This document shows, in pieces, positions 13,122 through 24,200 of a stretch of 64,000 bases of DNA. Each line of letters starts with the position of its first letter. Positions within the stretch are counted from its first letter, which is position 1. The notes under the pieces were generated by a model. It was given only the letters and a program-made list of their open reading frames with translations, did not search any database and had not been told where the DNA came from. The DNA is from Conchocele bisecta (Eukaryota > Mollusca > Bivalvia > Lucinida > Thyasiridae): the NCBI GenBank assembly GCA_029237695.1, contig CM055278.1, positions 79,257,817-79,321,816 on the forward strand. Reading direction: 5' to 3'. The translations under genes and the position numbers were made by a program.

Positions 13122-13529
13122 TATCCATGTTATACATGTTTCTCATTCTATAATTTGCTATACATGTTGATTTATATTGTTCATCATATTAATATTTTTA
13201 CCCTGATCATCTGATTGCCTACCACATCTAACATACTATTTTATTATTATTTTTATTCTTCATCTACATTGCTTGGTGTTGATGGGCCGTTAAGCACCAT
13301 TCCATTCCATTGTCGCTGATTGTCTCCCAATACTTGGCGCTGTTGAATGCTCAGTACCTACTTGGAACAAAATCTGAATTAAATTTCAAACTAGAATTAT
13401 TTTCTTAGCAATATTTAATAACTAGTTAGAAGGCAAATTGTTTGAAAATTGGAAAAATATTATCTATTTTCGCTTTCAAATATATATGTGAAATTCACGT
13501 TTTTTCATTTGACCTGTGTCACAGTCATT

Positions 13530-14273
13530 TCCAGTAGCATATAGTGTTTGGACTGTATGTCCGTCTTACGTGTGTCCATGTTACGTGTGTCCATGCCAGC
13601 ACATTAAGAAGTTCGCCAGAGTTTCTCCATTATGTCATAACTTCTCTATCCCTTGAAGGATTGCTTAAATATTTCAACACAGCACACCTGTGGACAAATG
13701 TCACTTCTCCATGCTGTCATTAATATGACCATGACCTTTTTACCTTGATCTTTTCACCTACATAGCTTCAAACTTTTCACACATTAAGAAGTTCGCCATA
13801 GTTTCTCAATTATGTCGTTACTTCTATATCTCTTGATAGATTAGTACAATACATCATACTTGAGGACAAATGCCACACATCCATGCTGCCCGTAATATGA
13901 CCTTGGCCTTTTGACCTTCATAGCTTTGAACTTTTAATTTACATTAAGAAGTTCGCCGGATTTTCTCATTTCTGTCATAACTTATATATCCCTTGGTGGA
14001 TTACTTCAATACATCATACTTGAAGACAAGTACCACACATCCATGCTGCCCTTGATATGACCTTCACCTTTTGACCTTCACAACCTTAAACATTTTCACA
14101 CAGTAAGAAGTTTCTCATTTCTGTCATAACTTCTATATTCTTTGATGGATTACTTTAATATGTTAATACATCATACTCGTGGACAAATGCCACACATCCA
14201 CAGTGTCCTTGATATGACCTTGACCCTTTGACATTCATAAATGTGCTTGTGAATACTTATCCCTTTGGTTAAT
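13530..14273 (+). repeat. Tandem array of ~160-bp units with AAGAAGTTCGCC
   Basis: At least four units start with CACATTAAGAAGTTCGCC or a variant near 13600, 13793, 13944 and 14099. Each contains TTCTCATT...GTCATAACTTCTATAT and ends in TGACCTTGACC-like text. The head ATATAGTGTTTGGACTG plus a GTCC-like stretch at 13543-13585 resembles other HINE heads. The array is cut off by the next element. Confidence 0.55.
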
Positions 14274-14572
14274 TAGGGCCCCGCCGAGAATCGGTGGTGC
14301 CCTATTGGTTTCACCCTGTCTGTCTGTCCGTCTGTATGTCTATCTGTTTTTGTAAGATTTCTCAAATCAGCTGTAATGTCTGTTTGCCTTCAGCTAATAT
14401 CTTCATATTGCATACATGCATAACTTAGTAACGATACATCATTCCACATTCATACAATGACCCTCACTACTGTTTGTATATCCGTCCGCCTGTCTGTTTA
14501 TTTATTTGAAAGTTTTTGTAAGAGTTTCTTAACTAGGGGCCCTAAGTGTGTCGACATGCCACATTTTCTAGT
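14274..14572 (+). mobile_element. Short HINE-like element, head TTAGGGCCCC
   Basis: The 5' end TTAGGGCCCC is the exact reverse complement of GGGGCCCTAA at 14536-14545. A GTGTGTCGACATGCCAC hairpin and ATTTTCTAGT follow. A GTCTGTCTGTCC microsatellite lies just inside the head. At about 300 bp this is one of the clearest minimal examples of the architecture in the window. Confidence 0.8.
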
Positions 14573-14624
14573 TAACTTTGCTGCATTTTCACCAATCTGC
14601 CACCGGGGGCATTCGTTGTGCTTT

Positions 14625-14850
14625 GTCTCCTTGGAGACAATTCTAATGAAATACCAAGATGTGTTTTGATGGAAAATAAGAAAAATATGCTATATTTGGT
14701 CTGTTTATTGTTTTCTGCAGCATGATAAAGGTACCACAAATTTTTTATTGCTGTTCGATACTCGCTACTTCCGATTTCTATTGGGTTTTTGGCAATTTTA
14801 ATTGGGTATTTAAGTAAATACGCAGCTTATCTGGAGCTCTGTGTATCATA
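14625..14850 (+). mobile_element. Right part of a hAT-like MITE (CTTATCTGGAGCTCTG end)
   Basis: The sequence from GGAGACAATTCTAATG to ATCTGGAGCTCTG matches the right half of the element at 41226-41630, including TTTGGCAATTTTAATTGGGT. No left TIR is visible here. Related fragments are near 29590 and 38580. Confidence 0.5.
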
Positions 14851-15044
14851 ATGACCCTAAATATTCGGACACAATTTGTTTTGGGAAACCCCCCATTGTG
14901 ATCAGCCAGTACAACTGTAAACATTGCGACATTCGTTTTTGGGGAAAACCAAATATTTAGATTAATTTCCAATAACCTCTGAAGGGAATATGTATTTATA
15001 TGTGTTTCCCGGAATACATGGTGTTTAAATACTTTGGAGGGATG

Positions 15045-15240
15045 GATTGTGAGAAGTTAAGAGCACTGTACTTCAATGCCAGAGGTTGCGGGTTCAAACC
15101 TTGCCTCGGCATCAGAAATACTTGCATATGATTTCCATCCCACTAGTCTTTTGAGTAAGACTTAAAAACAAGGTGCCATCCCTAAATGAACTTAGCTGTT
15201 GCTGGGATGTTAAACTCATTCACTTTCACTTTCAAATATT
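15045..15240 (+). mobile_element. tRNA-derived SINE copy
   Basis: A B-box-like GGTTCAAACC (15092-15101) lies in a tRNA-like 5' part. It is followed by a tail with AACTTAGCTGTTGCTGGG and ATGTTAAACTCATTCAC. The tail is close to those of the larger SINE family in the window. No target duplication was identified. Confidence 0.5.
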
Positions 15241-15249
15241 TACTGTTAT

Positions 15250-15672
15250 TATCCCCTCGCTGATAGGCTGATGTACATGCGTCTGTATGTAAGTAACACC
15301 TTTCAGATTTCAATAACTTATAAACTGCTTCACTGATTTTGATAATATTTGCCACAATGTCTGTCTAGGAATGGTGCTTTGTTTCACATATGACCCACAC
15401 CCGAACACCCAAGGTCAAGGGTACTTATGTTTACCTTGTTTGTAAGGCAAATACGTTTAAGTTTTCAATAACTCCTTTACTCCTTCACCAATTTCAATAA
15501 TATTTACCCACACTGTTGTGCTTTGTTTCGCATACGACCCACGTCCCACCGCCCAAGGTCAATGTCACTGAGGACTACTGTTCACCTTGTTTGTAAGGCA
15601 AATGCGTTAATTTTTGGGTTATTTTATTTTTTACTATCAAGGCTGCCAGCAAAGGGATAACGAAGCCCTTGT
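15250..15672 (+). mobile_element. HINE-like element ending 33 bp before a PEX1 splice acceptor
   Basis: The head TATCCCCTCGCTGATAGGCTG corresponds to the tail GGCTGCCAGCAAAGGGATAAC near 15640-15660, then CGAAGCCCTTGT. Two body units share TTTCAATAACTT...CTTCACTGATTTTGATAATATT and CCCAAGGTCAAGG. A relative with the same tail type ends near 46109. The 3' end lies directly upstream of the PEX1 exon at 15706. Confidence 0.65.
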
Positions 15673-15705
15673 CGAATATTTGAATATTTAATATTTTGCC
15701 CCCAG

Positions 15706-15928
15706 GAGGGTTTGTCGAGGCACAGATAACATACTCGGACACGGATCAGCACAGTAAAGGCTGTTACACCTACCTGCACCCTGGGGTGCTCAAGTTTGCC
15801 ACCCTGGGGGTGGTCAGTGGGGGTCGGGTGACCGAGCTGACACACCCAGCCATACAGCCAATGCTGGCGTATACAGATGTATCATCCCTTGACTCGGTGG
15901 TCCTTGACGTCGACTTGAAGTCAGTTGG
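15706..15928 (+). CDS. PEX1: PEX1, internal exon upstream of the D1 ATPase (partial gene)
   Basis: This open exon of 223 bp is bounded by a TTTTGCCCCCAG acceptor and a GG/GTAAGT donor. It begins with the last two bases of a codon and leaves two bases over. The next exon starts with the single base needed to complete that codon (GG+T, glycine), giving KSVG-GVTEL across the junction. The peptide includes YLHPGVLKFATLGVVSGGRV, a segment plausible for the linker before the first AAA domain of PEX1. I could not match it residue by residue to known PEX1, so its assignment rests on strand, splice signals, phase and position. Upstream exons are not in the window (over 15 kb of repeats precede it). 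Confidence 0.62.
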
Positions 15929-16275
15929 GTAAGTAAAATGATAAATAAAATTTTGAACGTGAGGTGCGAGTATATGCTTTTATAAAACTTTCTGAACATA
16001 TACTCACATCTCATGCTTGTGTACACAAGTATGCCCGGTGATCATGGCTAAATTGAAGACAATTGATCAGGCTACCAAATTTGGTTCCATGAAAGATGAC
16101 AAGAAATATCTATAGGACTTTGTCTCGTTATTTTATGAACACCCCTCGCCTGTTTTATTTTGTTCATCTACTTATTTAATCTGCTCATCTGCTCATGGTC
16201 AAGGTCACGGCTGCTTGATTTCTGTTTTGTTCTGTCTTTACATACTGCTATGCCCCCTCTTGGGCTTTCTGTTTT
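15929..16275. other. Start of PEX1 intron; no feature recognised
   Basis: Intron sequence after the GTAAGTAA donor. An inverted pair (AGGTGCGAGTATATGC at 15962-15977 and ATATACTCACATCTC at about 15999-16013) suggests a small hairpin. Nothing else is recognised. Confidence 0.5.
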
Positions 16276-16560
16276 ATTGTTGCGCCTGCTTTAGCAGAGG
16301 CGCGACTATAGTCGGCGCTTTTTCCGTCGTCCGCGTCGTCCGTGTCCTTGGTCATTATGGTACACTCGGTAAAAATGTTTAAATACTTGTAATGTATATA
16401 TCAATACACCGTCAATCATTGATGTTGATCAGATTTACGCATATGGACGTCTTGGACTGTCACCGTTTCGGACCATGGACGTTTCGGCCCATTTACGTTT
16501 CGGTCCATTTACGTTTCGGTCCGTATCCGTGTTGATTAATTTCTGCCCACGGCCACGTCC
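16276..16560 (+). mobile_element. HINE head fragment (GCGCCTGCTTTAGCAGAGGCGCGAC) and short tandem repeat
   Basis: The head TGCGCCTGCTTTAGCAGAGG (16280-16299) leads into CTATAGTCGGCGC, matching the element at 57366. The body is truncated. At 16462-16532 a unit of about 20 bp, ACGTTTCGGTCCATTT, is repeated about three times; a diverged version is near 30225-30265. No HINE tail is visible. Confidence 0.45.
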
Positions 16561-17028
16561 AGAACAAGACATATTTATTTTTGCTCATCTCCTCTGAAAT
16601 ATCGGCCAACAATCCAACATGATGTCAATTTCACCCATATTATACAAGATGGGTTGCAGATGCTTTGAAAATGGCGTCTCCGTAACCGTGTAAATTCTGA
16701 TCGCCCTGTGTTCATGCAAATAGCTTCTGCCGATGAGGAATTTACTGTGACACCAGAAAAAGTTGAATTTCGCTTCCACTTTTGAAAGTGAAAGTAGCAA
16801 TTATGTTCTTTTTTTCCCGATGTTCAAGGCAATACTGGAAAGAAAAGAAATCTAGTTGGACAATTGACTCCAATTTTGTTTCACGTTAGTACTGGGCGTT
16901 TATTAGAGGCACAAATTTTTTCGTTAAAATCACCCAAAAATAGGTCATTTTCAACGTAAAAAGTGGGGGGTGGGCATCTATTAGAGCATGGGCGTCTTAG
17001 AATCTTATTTTTTATATAAAGTTTTATA

Positions 17029-18245
17029 ATTATACCCCCCGCAACGAGTTGTGGTGGGGTATACTGGAGTCAGGTTGTCCGTCCGTCCGTCTGTCCGTCC
17101 GTCCGTCCGTCCGCGTAAGCTCAACATCAGAGAAATATTGTTATAACTTCTATTTCCTTCATCTAAAATGCTTGATATTTCACACATGCATTCCTGTAAG
17201 GCTCTACTACCATGCTGTGCCAAATCCACCACTGTCCAACCCCCGCAGATCCCAAGGTCAAGGTCAAATACTTAGTCCGTAAACTTAACATCAGAGAAAT
17301 ATTGTTATAACTTCTATTTCCTTCATCTAAAATGCTTAATATTTCACGCATGCATTCCTGTAAGGCTCTATTACCATGCTGTGCCAAATCCACGACCATC
17401 CAACCCCCGCAGATCCCAAGGTCAAGGTCAAATACTTAGTCTCTTTACAAAACTTAACATCAGAGAAATATTGTTATAACTTCTATTTCCTTCATCTAAA
17501 ATGCTTAATATTTCACACATGCATTCCTGTAAGGCTCTAATACCATGCTGTGCCAAATCCATGACCGTCCAACCCCCAACCCCCGCTGATCCCAATTTCA
17601 AGGTCAAATACTTAGTCTCTTTACAAAACTTAACATCAGAGAAATAAGTTCTATTTCCTTCATTGAAAATTCTTATTATTTCACTTGTGCATTCCTCTAA
17701 GGTTGTACTATCATGCTGTGACAAATCTACGACTGTCCAACCCCCGCTGATCCCAAGGTCAAGGTCACATACTTAGTCTCTTTACAAAACTTAACATCAG
17801 AGAAATATGTTATAACTTCTATTTCTTTCATTGAAAATTCTTAATATTTCATATGCTGTGACAAATCCCCGCTGATCTCGAGGTCAACGTCACATACATA
17901 CCGTATACCTCCAATTAACGCCCCCTCCTAATAAACGCCCCCCTCCCCCCAAATAATTGGCGGTCCTTGGTAATTTTTTATTATTTTTTTTACTGGCTAA
18001 TAAACGCCCCCCCCCCCCTTTTGTAAAATGTAACGACTCCAGGGGCGTTAATTCGAGGTTATACGGTAGTCTCTTTACAAAACTTAACATCAGAGAAATC
18101 GGTTATAACTTCTATTTCCTTGCTCGGATCTGCTTCACATTTCACACACTCATTGCTCCAATGGACCTCTACCACCCTGTGACAAATTCACGTTCATGCC
18201 GCTCGCGCTAATCCCAGAGTCAAGGTCACAAGCCCACACACTTGG
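17029..18245 (+). mobile_element. HINE-like tandem array, head TATACCCCCCGCAACGAG
   Basis: The head includes a small hairpin (ACCCCCCGCAACGAGTTGTGG) followed by GTCC repeats (17077-17114). About six units of about 175 bp follow, each with AACATCAGAGAAATATTG, ATTTCACACATGCATTCC and CCCAAGGTCAAGGTCA. A TA-flanked MITE is nested at 17901-18066. The 3' terminus is not recognisable. Short open frames in both orientations repeat with the units and are not coding. Confidence 0.6.
17901..18066. mobile_element. 166-bp MITE with TA target duplication
   Basis: The ends CCGTATACCTCCAATTAACG and CGTTAATTCGAGGTTATACGG are near-perfect inverted repeats of about 24 bp, flanked by TA on both sides. The neighbouring tandem units read CACATACTTAGTCTC, showing the array before insertion. 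TA duplication fits the Tc1/mariner/pogo group; there is no coding capacity. Confidence 0.75.
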
Positions 18246-18277
18246 AAATTTTTACATATTTTAGGGGTACCTGGGCC

Positions 18278-18311
18278 CACGCGGGGGGGGGGGGCGGGGG
18301 GGGGGGGGGTA
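18278..18311 (+). repeat. G-run (about 30 G)
   Basis: The sequence is almost all G, with one C break. It could form a G-quadruplex and is also a typical site of sequencing or assembly length error. Confidence 0.7.
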
Positions 18312-19113
18312 TTCTGTAAGCCTCGCTTACTGACCAATCTAGTTAAGGGAGGACTCTTCTTCAAATAATCTTTAAATCTGGGGCCGTGTCACTTAAACTT
18401 TGTAAGACTAAAATGTTTGTAAGTGCAAAATTATGATGGTCTGTAAATTTCACATTAAAAATATTGGATTTACATTTTTGATCATGCAGTAAATCCATCA
18501 ATTGAAATTTCCAGACAATCCTAAATTTGCACTTATGAATATTTTAAAGTGACTGTGTCTCGGATGGTACCTCCAAATAAGCATTTCACTAAAAACACTT
18601 GAAATATGTCACTGGATATTGTATGAATACAGTCTTGTTCTTGGTCATAAACATGTGTATGTCGGTTAATTATCTCATTTGCATATTAAGTCGGAAATCC
18701 ATGCTCAGTTTAACTTGGCAGTATCTGGAAAAACCCACTAGTAGTATCGAAAAAACCGCGAGCAGTGATGTAATTCGTGATGTTACCACTGACTACAGCT
18801 TCGCTGCAGATAAGACAAAAACATAAACTTGTTTGAAAGAACTTCAAAAGCTGTATTACAAGACATGGTCAGCATTGCACAATTCTATATAATCGCCATA
18901 TTAACACTGTAATACCTTAACACACGCATGTAAGCGCATGGTCAATAAAAATAACCAAATTTAAAAATGTGAGAACTGAATGTTATCGCTGACGGAGTTG
19001 ATGTCATAGTGTCTAGTCAAAGCAAGGCACGAGTCTACTAAGTGTGAGCACATCAGTGGGAAATATGAATTCTATATTTAGCAAAACTAGCGTTACTAAT
19101 GCTGGTTACTTTT
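18312..19113. other. No gene or recognised repeat
   Basis: AT-rich intronic sequence without recognisable element ends. A 75-codon frame at 18599-18826 has no family features, and I do not call it. Confidence 0.5.
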
Positions 19114-20088
19114 TATACGACCGTAAAAAACGGTACAAATTATGTTTTACCGCGGGGCGGGCGGCGGACAGAAAAACTGCATAGTTCGTGTACACAACTC
19201 CTTTGAAACCGTTAAGTCAATCGATCTGAAACTATACACATGTCTTCTACACATATTGCAGATGTGCACCTTGGTATTTTTATGCCGAAAAAAATATTTT
19301 TTAACAAAAATATCACCTTTTTAACTTAGCCATTTTTATACATTTTTGTATTCAATTCTATATATGGTACAGAGTTTGTGTACACAACTCCTCTGAAACC
19401 ATTCACTCAATCGATCTGAGACTATACACACATCTTCTACACATATTGAAGATGTGCACCTTGGTGTTTTTATGCTGAAAACAATATTTTTTAAACTTTT
19501 TTCTACATTTTTGTATTCAATTCTATATAGGGTACAGAGTTTGTGTACACAACTCCTCTGAAACCGTTCTGTCAATCGATCTTCAAACTATACACACGTC
19601 TTCTACACATATTGAAGATGTGCACCTTGGTGTTATTTTTGGCGAAAAAATATTTTTAAAAAAAATATCACCTTTTTAACTTAACACAGTAACATTTTTG
19701 AATACAATTCTATATCGGGTACAGAGTTTGTGTACATAACTTCTCTGAAACCGTTCCGTCATTCAATCTGAAACTATACACACACCTTCTACACATATTG
19801 AAGATGTGCACCTTGGTTTTCTTATGCCGAAAAAATTATTTTTTAACAATAATATCACCTTTTTAATTTTATCAATTTGTTCTTCATTTTTGTATCCAAT
19901 TCTATATAATTTCTACTTTACACATCTCTACCTAAATTAGTGTACCTGTTTATCACAACGAGTGGATAAAATAATACTATAGATATTCTCATTAATGTTT
20001 CTTGCTTTGGTGACAGCTTCACATTTCTGCATCTTCGCTGTCTGGCCCATCTTCGACGGGCGTATTTTGTGACTTATGACACTCTTGT
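19114..20088 (+). mobile_element. HINE-like element, head ATACGACCGTAAAAAACGG
   Basis: A hairpin head is followed by a GGGCGGGCGGCGG tract and four units of about 175 bp (starting near 19190, 19377, 19544 and 19724). Each unit has GTGTACACAACTCCTCTGAA and TTCTACACATATTGAAGATG. The tail GACGGGCGTATTTTGTGAC...GACACTCTTGT at about 20055-20088 answers the head ATACGCCC-type sequence and ends in the CTTGT terminus. Confidence 0.75.
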
Positions 20089-20109
20089 TTGAAAATAAAA
20101 ATCTTTTTT

Positions 20110-21027
20110 TATGCCACCGGGTTTCGAAGAAATGGGTGGCATATAGTGTTTGGACTGTCCGTCTGTCTGTCCGTCCGTCCGTCTGTCCGTCCGGGCACAC
20201 ATTAGGGTACTTATGTGGCTAGCCCCACAGGGTTATGGACTTGTTAAAGGATAGGGTTGGTTACAATTAGCCACCTAAAAAATCGTTTTATGTGGCTAAA
20301 AATCGTTTTATGTGGCTAATATTTAACATGTGATAAGCCACATAAGTACCCTAATGTAAGAACGTCCGTCCGTCCGTCCGTCCGGGCACACATTAGGGTA
20401 CTTATGTGGCTAGCCCCACAGGGTTATGGACTTGTTAAAGGATAGGGTTGGTTATAATTAGCCACCTAAAAAATCGTTTTATGTGGCTAAAAATCGTTTT
20501 ATGTGGCTAATATTTAACATGTGATAAGCCACATAAGTACCCTAATGTAAGGGCCAACATCGGGGGTTTAGGAGTTAGGGTAAGGGTTAGTAACCTTTGA
20601 TCTCTTTGATATTGTCGGTGCCTCATAAATTTAGGAGCTAACTCTTTGATATTTAGGAGCTAACCCTTTGATCTTTTATATAGCGGTGCCTCATAACTCC
20701 CAAATGTTTGAACGTCCGTCCGTCCGTCCGTCCGTCCGTCCGTCTGTCTGTCCGTCCGCGCTGACGGTACTATACTTATGTGGCTAGCCCCACAGGGTTA
20801 TGGACTTAGTAAAGGATAGGGTTGGTTACAATTAGCCACCTAAAAATCCTTTTATGTGGCTAAAAATCCTTGTATGTGGCTAATATTTAACATGTGATAA
20901 GCCACATAAGTATAGTACCGTAAGAACGTCCGTCTGTCCGTCCGTCACACTTTTCGGTTAACCAATTTGTCACAGTTCCTCAAATATGCTGCAGGTGGCA
21001 TCCGCGTTGGACAGACGCATTTCTTGT
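20110..21027 (+). mobile_element. HINE-like element, head ATGCCACCGGG, carrying repeated hairpin cassettes
   Basis: The head ATGCCACC (hairpin with GGGTGGCAT) is answered by GGTGGCAT at about 20995-21002, then GCGTTGGACAGACGC and ATTTCTTGT. Instead of ordinary body units it holds GTCC microsatellite blocks alternating with inverted-repeat cassettes of about 160 bp at 20205-20360, 20391-20550 and 20766-20925. A different inverted cassette (TTTAGGAGTTAGGG...ATAACTCCCAAATG) lies at 20575-20710. Confidence 0.8.
20205..20925. repeat. Three palindromic cassettes with ACTTATGTGGCTAGCC arms
   Basis: Cassettes 1 and 2 run from TTAGGGTACTTATGTGGCT to AGCCACATAAGTACCCTAA. Cassette 3 is the same inside, but both outer arms are changed together (GACGGTACTATACTTATGTG and its complement). 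Each lies between GTCC-type microsatellite tracts. Confidence 0.75.
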
Positions 21028-21244
21028 TTTTTATATATTTTTTTTACTTTCTCAGATCACTCACACGGGCAAATTTATTAATGAAACTAATATTCAGTTA
21101 GATGCGTTCTTCCTAACTCAATACCCCACTTTCCAACCTCATCTAAGACACAGTACCTAAACAGGTGACATGTATTCATGCAGCATGGGTACCGGTAGGT
21201 GGTGGGTGGACTTCTGCTTGATTGATCTTAACCAAATGTGGTAA

Positions 21245-24200
21245 CATTACGCAAACACGTCTTATTTGGAATTAATAAATCACTGAACTACTTTCGGCAA
21301 GGGAGATAATCAATATCACGCGAACTATTTTCATACGAGCCAAGCGGATTGTTCTGTTTATGATTAGTATATATAGTTTTAATCTATCTCCTGTGATATA
21401 TAATGATACATTACTTTGTTATGTTATGGGTACTAATACATGTTGTTTCAATAGCGTATCTCTGTAACGGTATCGTTGTAGATGGAGTTGCAAATAATTT
21501 AATAATTATTACGTTCAAATGGTGGCGTAATACTGATAGCACTTCTGTATAACTGTGATTGTCGTAAATGGCGCAACAGTCGTGAGGTTAAGGTTGCCGA
21601 CTTCAATGATTTAATTACCGATTCCCGAAAGGGTCGGGGGTTCAAACCTCGACGTGGTATAAAAAAAAATTCTCCATATATATTATTTTTGTGATTTTAA
21701 TATTTTTTAATATTTTCACAATTTTATGATTTTAATAAAAATACCTATAAATTGATAGAAACTTACCAACAATTAAAGTGTCTGTCTTTAAGTAATATAT
21801 ACACAGACAGTTTGTTACTGATTTTTTAAGTTTAAGTAATATATACACAGACAGTTTGTTACTGTTTTTTTTAAGTTTGAGGTACTGTCTATACTGTCTA
21901 TACCATATAATGTTTTACTGTCCCAAAATCTATTTTTTTGGCTGTCACAATTAATTAATTTTTGGACAGCAAACATTTGTTTATGAATTTGAAATAATTA
22001 TTGTCCTCCATCTGCTCACAACACTGTTCGAACTGCGCCTGTGGCTACCACGACCAGAATTCACTGGCCGCAAACACAGTAGCCATCGGCGTCTATTTAT
22101 TAAATTATTATTTTGTATTTTATTTGAATTCCTCGTGAACGCTGCATTTTGTGTCAACACCATTTACAGAAAATATTGGTGATTTTCTAAACGAATATCG
22201 GAGAAATGTGGCTATATATTTTGTCAATTTTCAACACCGTTTACAGAACAAAATTACTGATTTTTTAAAACAATATCGGCACAACTAAATACGGTGATAG
22301 AATTTTTGTCAACTTTTCAACACCATTTACGGAAAATATTACTGATTTTCTAAAAACAATATCGGCGAAGGTGTACTGAACTACTCTTTATTTTAAATAA
22401 CCAGCCGTCTAATAGATCTGTGTATAATCGAGAGTATATCGTTAATTGTCATGTTGTCTCCGACAGTGAGGTATTGCGGCACACATCAAAACGACACGTC
22501 AATTTCAAAACATTGCCTAAGGGTCACAGCTGTGTGGTGTCATCAGATCAACACCTCGTCACACACAACTACGCATTATCGATTTTTCCCCACACAAAGC
22601 GACGTGTACTTACAACTAGATCTGTGTAATGTGTCGGGTGTAGCCAAAGACCATACATAAATTCGTAATTAGTCACAGATGTAGCCTTAAAATATAATCG
22701 ATTTCCTTAAATTACGTCCGCATGTTGACAGATATTTCAGAGCAGACGTCATCGTAATTTGCTGTTATTTATTTCCAAAATTAGCCATATATTCTGTAAA
22801 TGGCGTTGAAAGTAGACAATAAATTAAGACCAGATCAGTACGTTAAATCGCTATCGACGACAACTGACGATCCGATGAGAGAGTAATACTGTAAGCGTAT
22901 CAAATGTTAAATATACATCGTTATTTTTTTATGACTTTCGTAGTTTTTACCGAGAAATTCAAACCGTTTCCAATTATTGGGGAACATAATATCATGATTA
23001 GCACATCGTTTCACTAAGCGGGGGCTACTCAGGAAATGGGATCACACGGTCTATTGTTTACACTGGATTAATGGCGGCCTCCATGAGGTCTCGGGTAAAT
23101 CTTATTTTTCTGGTTTCTTCCTTTTAGTGATAACCATGTTCCAGCCGTTAACACTTATTTAGCAACATTACTTAATATGTAGTTAGTCTGAACATTCTGC
23201 AGAGAAATCTGAATTGGACGGAATCGAGCGTTGTTTAAACTTAGTCCGGACGAATAAAAAAAATATTTTGTTATAAATATCACATACAGCGAAACAGCGG
23301 TAGCATCTACTGTTTTAATAATATGCATACATATTGTAATTAATGTTTAATAGTGATATACTTATGAATAATATACGATACTATGGTTTATACTCCAGCA
23401 CTATGTTTTTAGGCTGTGTGATTTGCCTCAATATAAACTGGATTAATTATACCCACTTTTTTTGTAAAAAAAAACGGGTATATTGTTTTCGTCACGGGTG
23501 TCCGTCCGTCCGTACGTCCGTACGTCCGTCCGTACGTCCGTCACGTTTCTTGTAACTCGAAAAAACTTTTTCACCTTCATACCTACGCGCCTGATATTTT
23601 GGTATGTAGCTTCGTTATCATGTGCAGATGCGCAAAGTGAATTTGGATTTTTCATCCGACCCTCCATCATGGATTATCTCTTTCGGACTCAGAATTTCCA
23701 TTTTTTCCTCGTAACTCGAAAAAACTTTTTCACCTTCATACCTACGCGCCTGATATTTGGTATGTAGCTTCGTTATCATGTGCAGATGCGCAAAGTGAAT
23801 TTGGATTTTTGATCCGACCCTCCATCATGGATTATCTCCCCCTTTCGGACTCAGATTTCCCATTTTCTCCTCGTACTCGAAAAACTTTTTCACTTCATAC
23901 TACGCGCCTGATATTTGGTATTGTAGCTTCGTTATCATGTGCAGATGCGCAAAGTGAATTTGGATTTTTCATCCGACCCTCCATCATGGATTATCTCCCC
24001 TTTCGGACTCAGAATTTCCCATTTTTTCCTCGTAACTCGAAAAACTTTTTCACCTTCATACCTACGCGCTGATATTTGGTATGTAGCTTCGTTATCATGT
24101 GCAGATGCGCAAAGTGAATTTGGATTTTTGATCCGACCCTCCATCATGGATTATCTCCCCTTTCGGACTCAGAATTTCCCATTTTCTCCTCGTAACTCGA

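Noticed and set aside
20573..20595. Telomere-like repeat (TTAGGG)
   Set aside because: Only one or two loose copies inside an inverted cassette.
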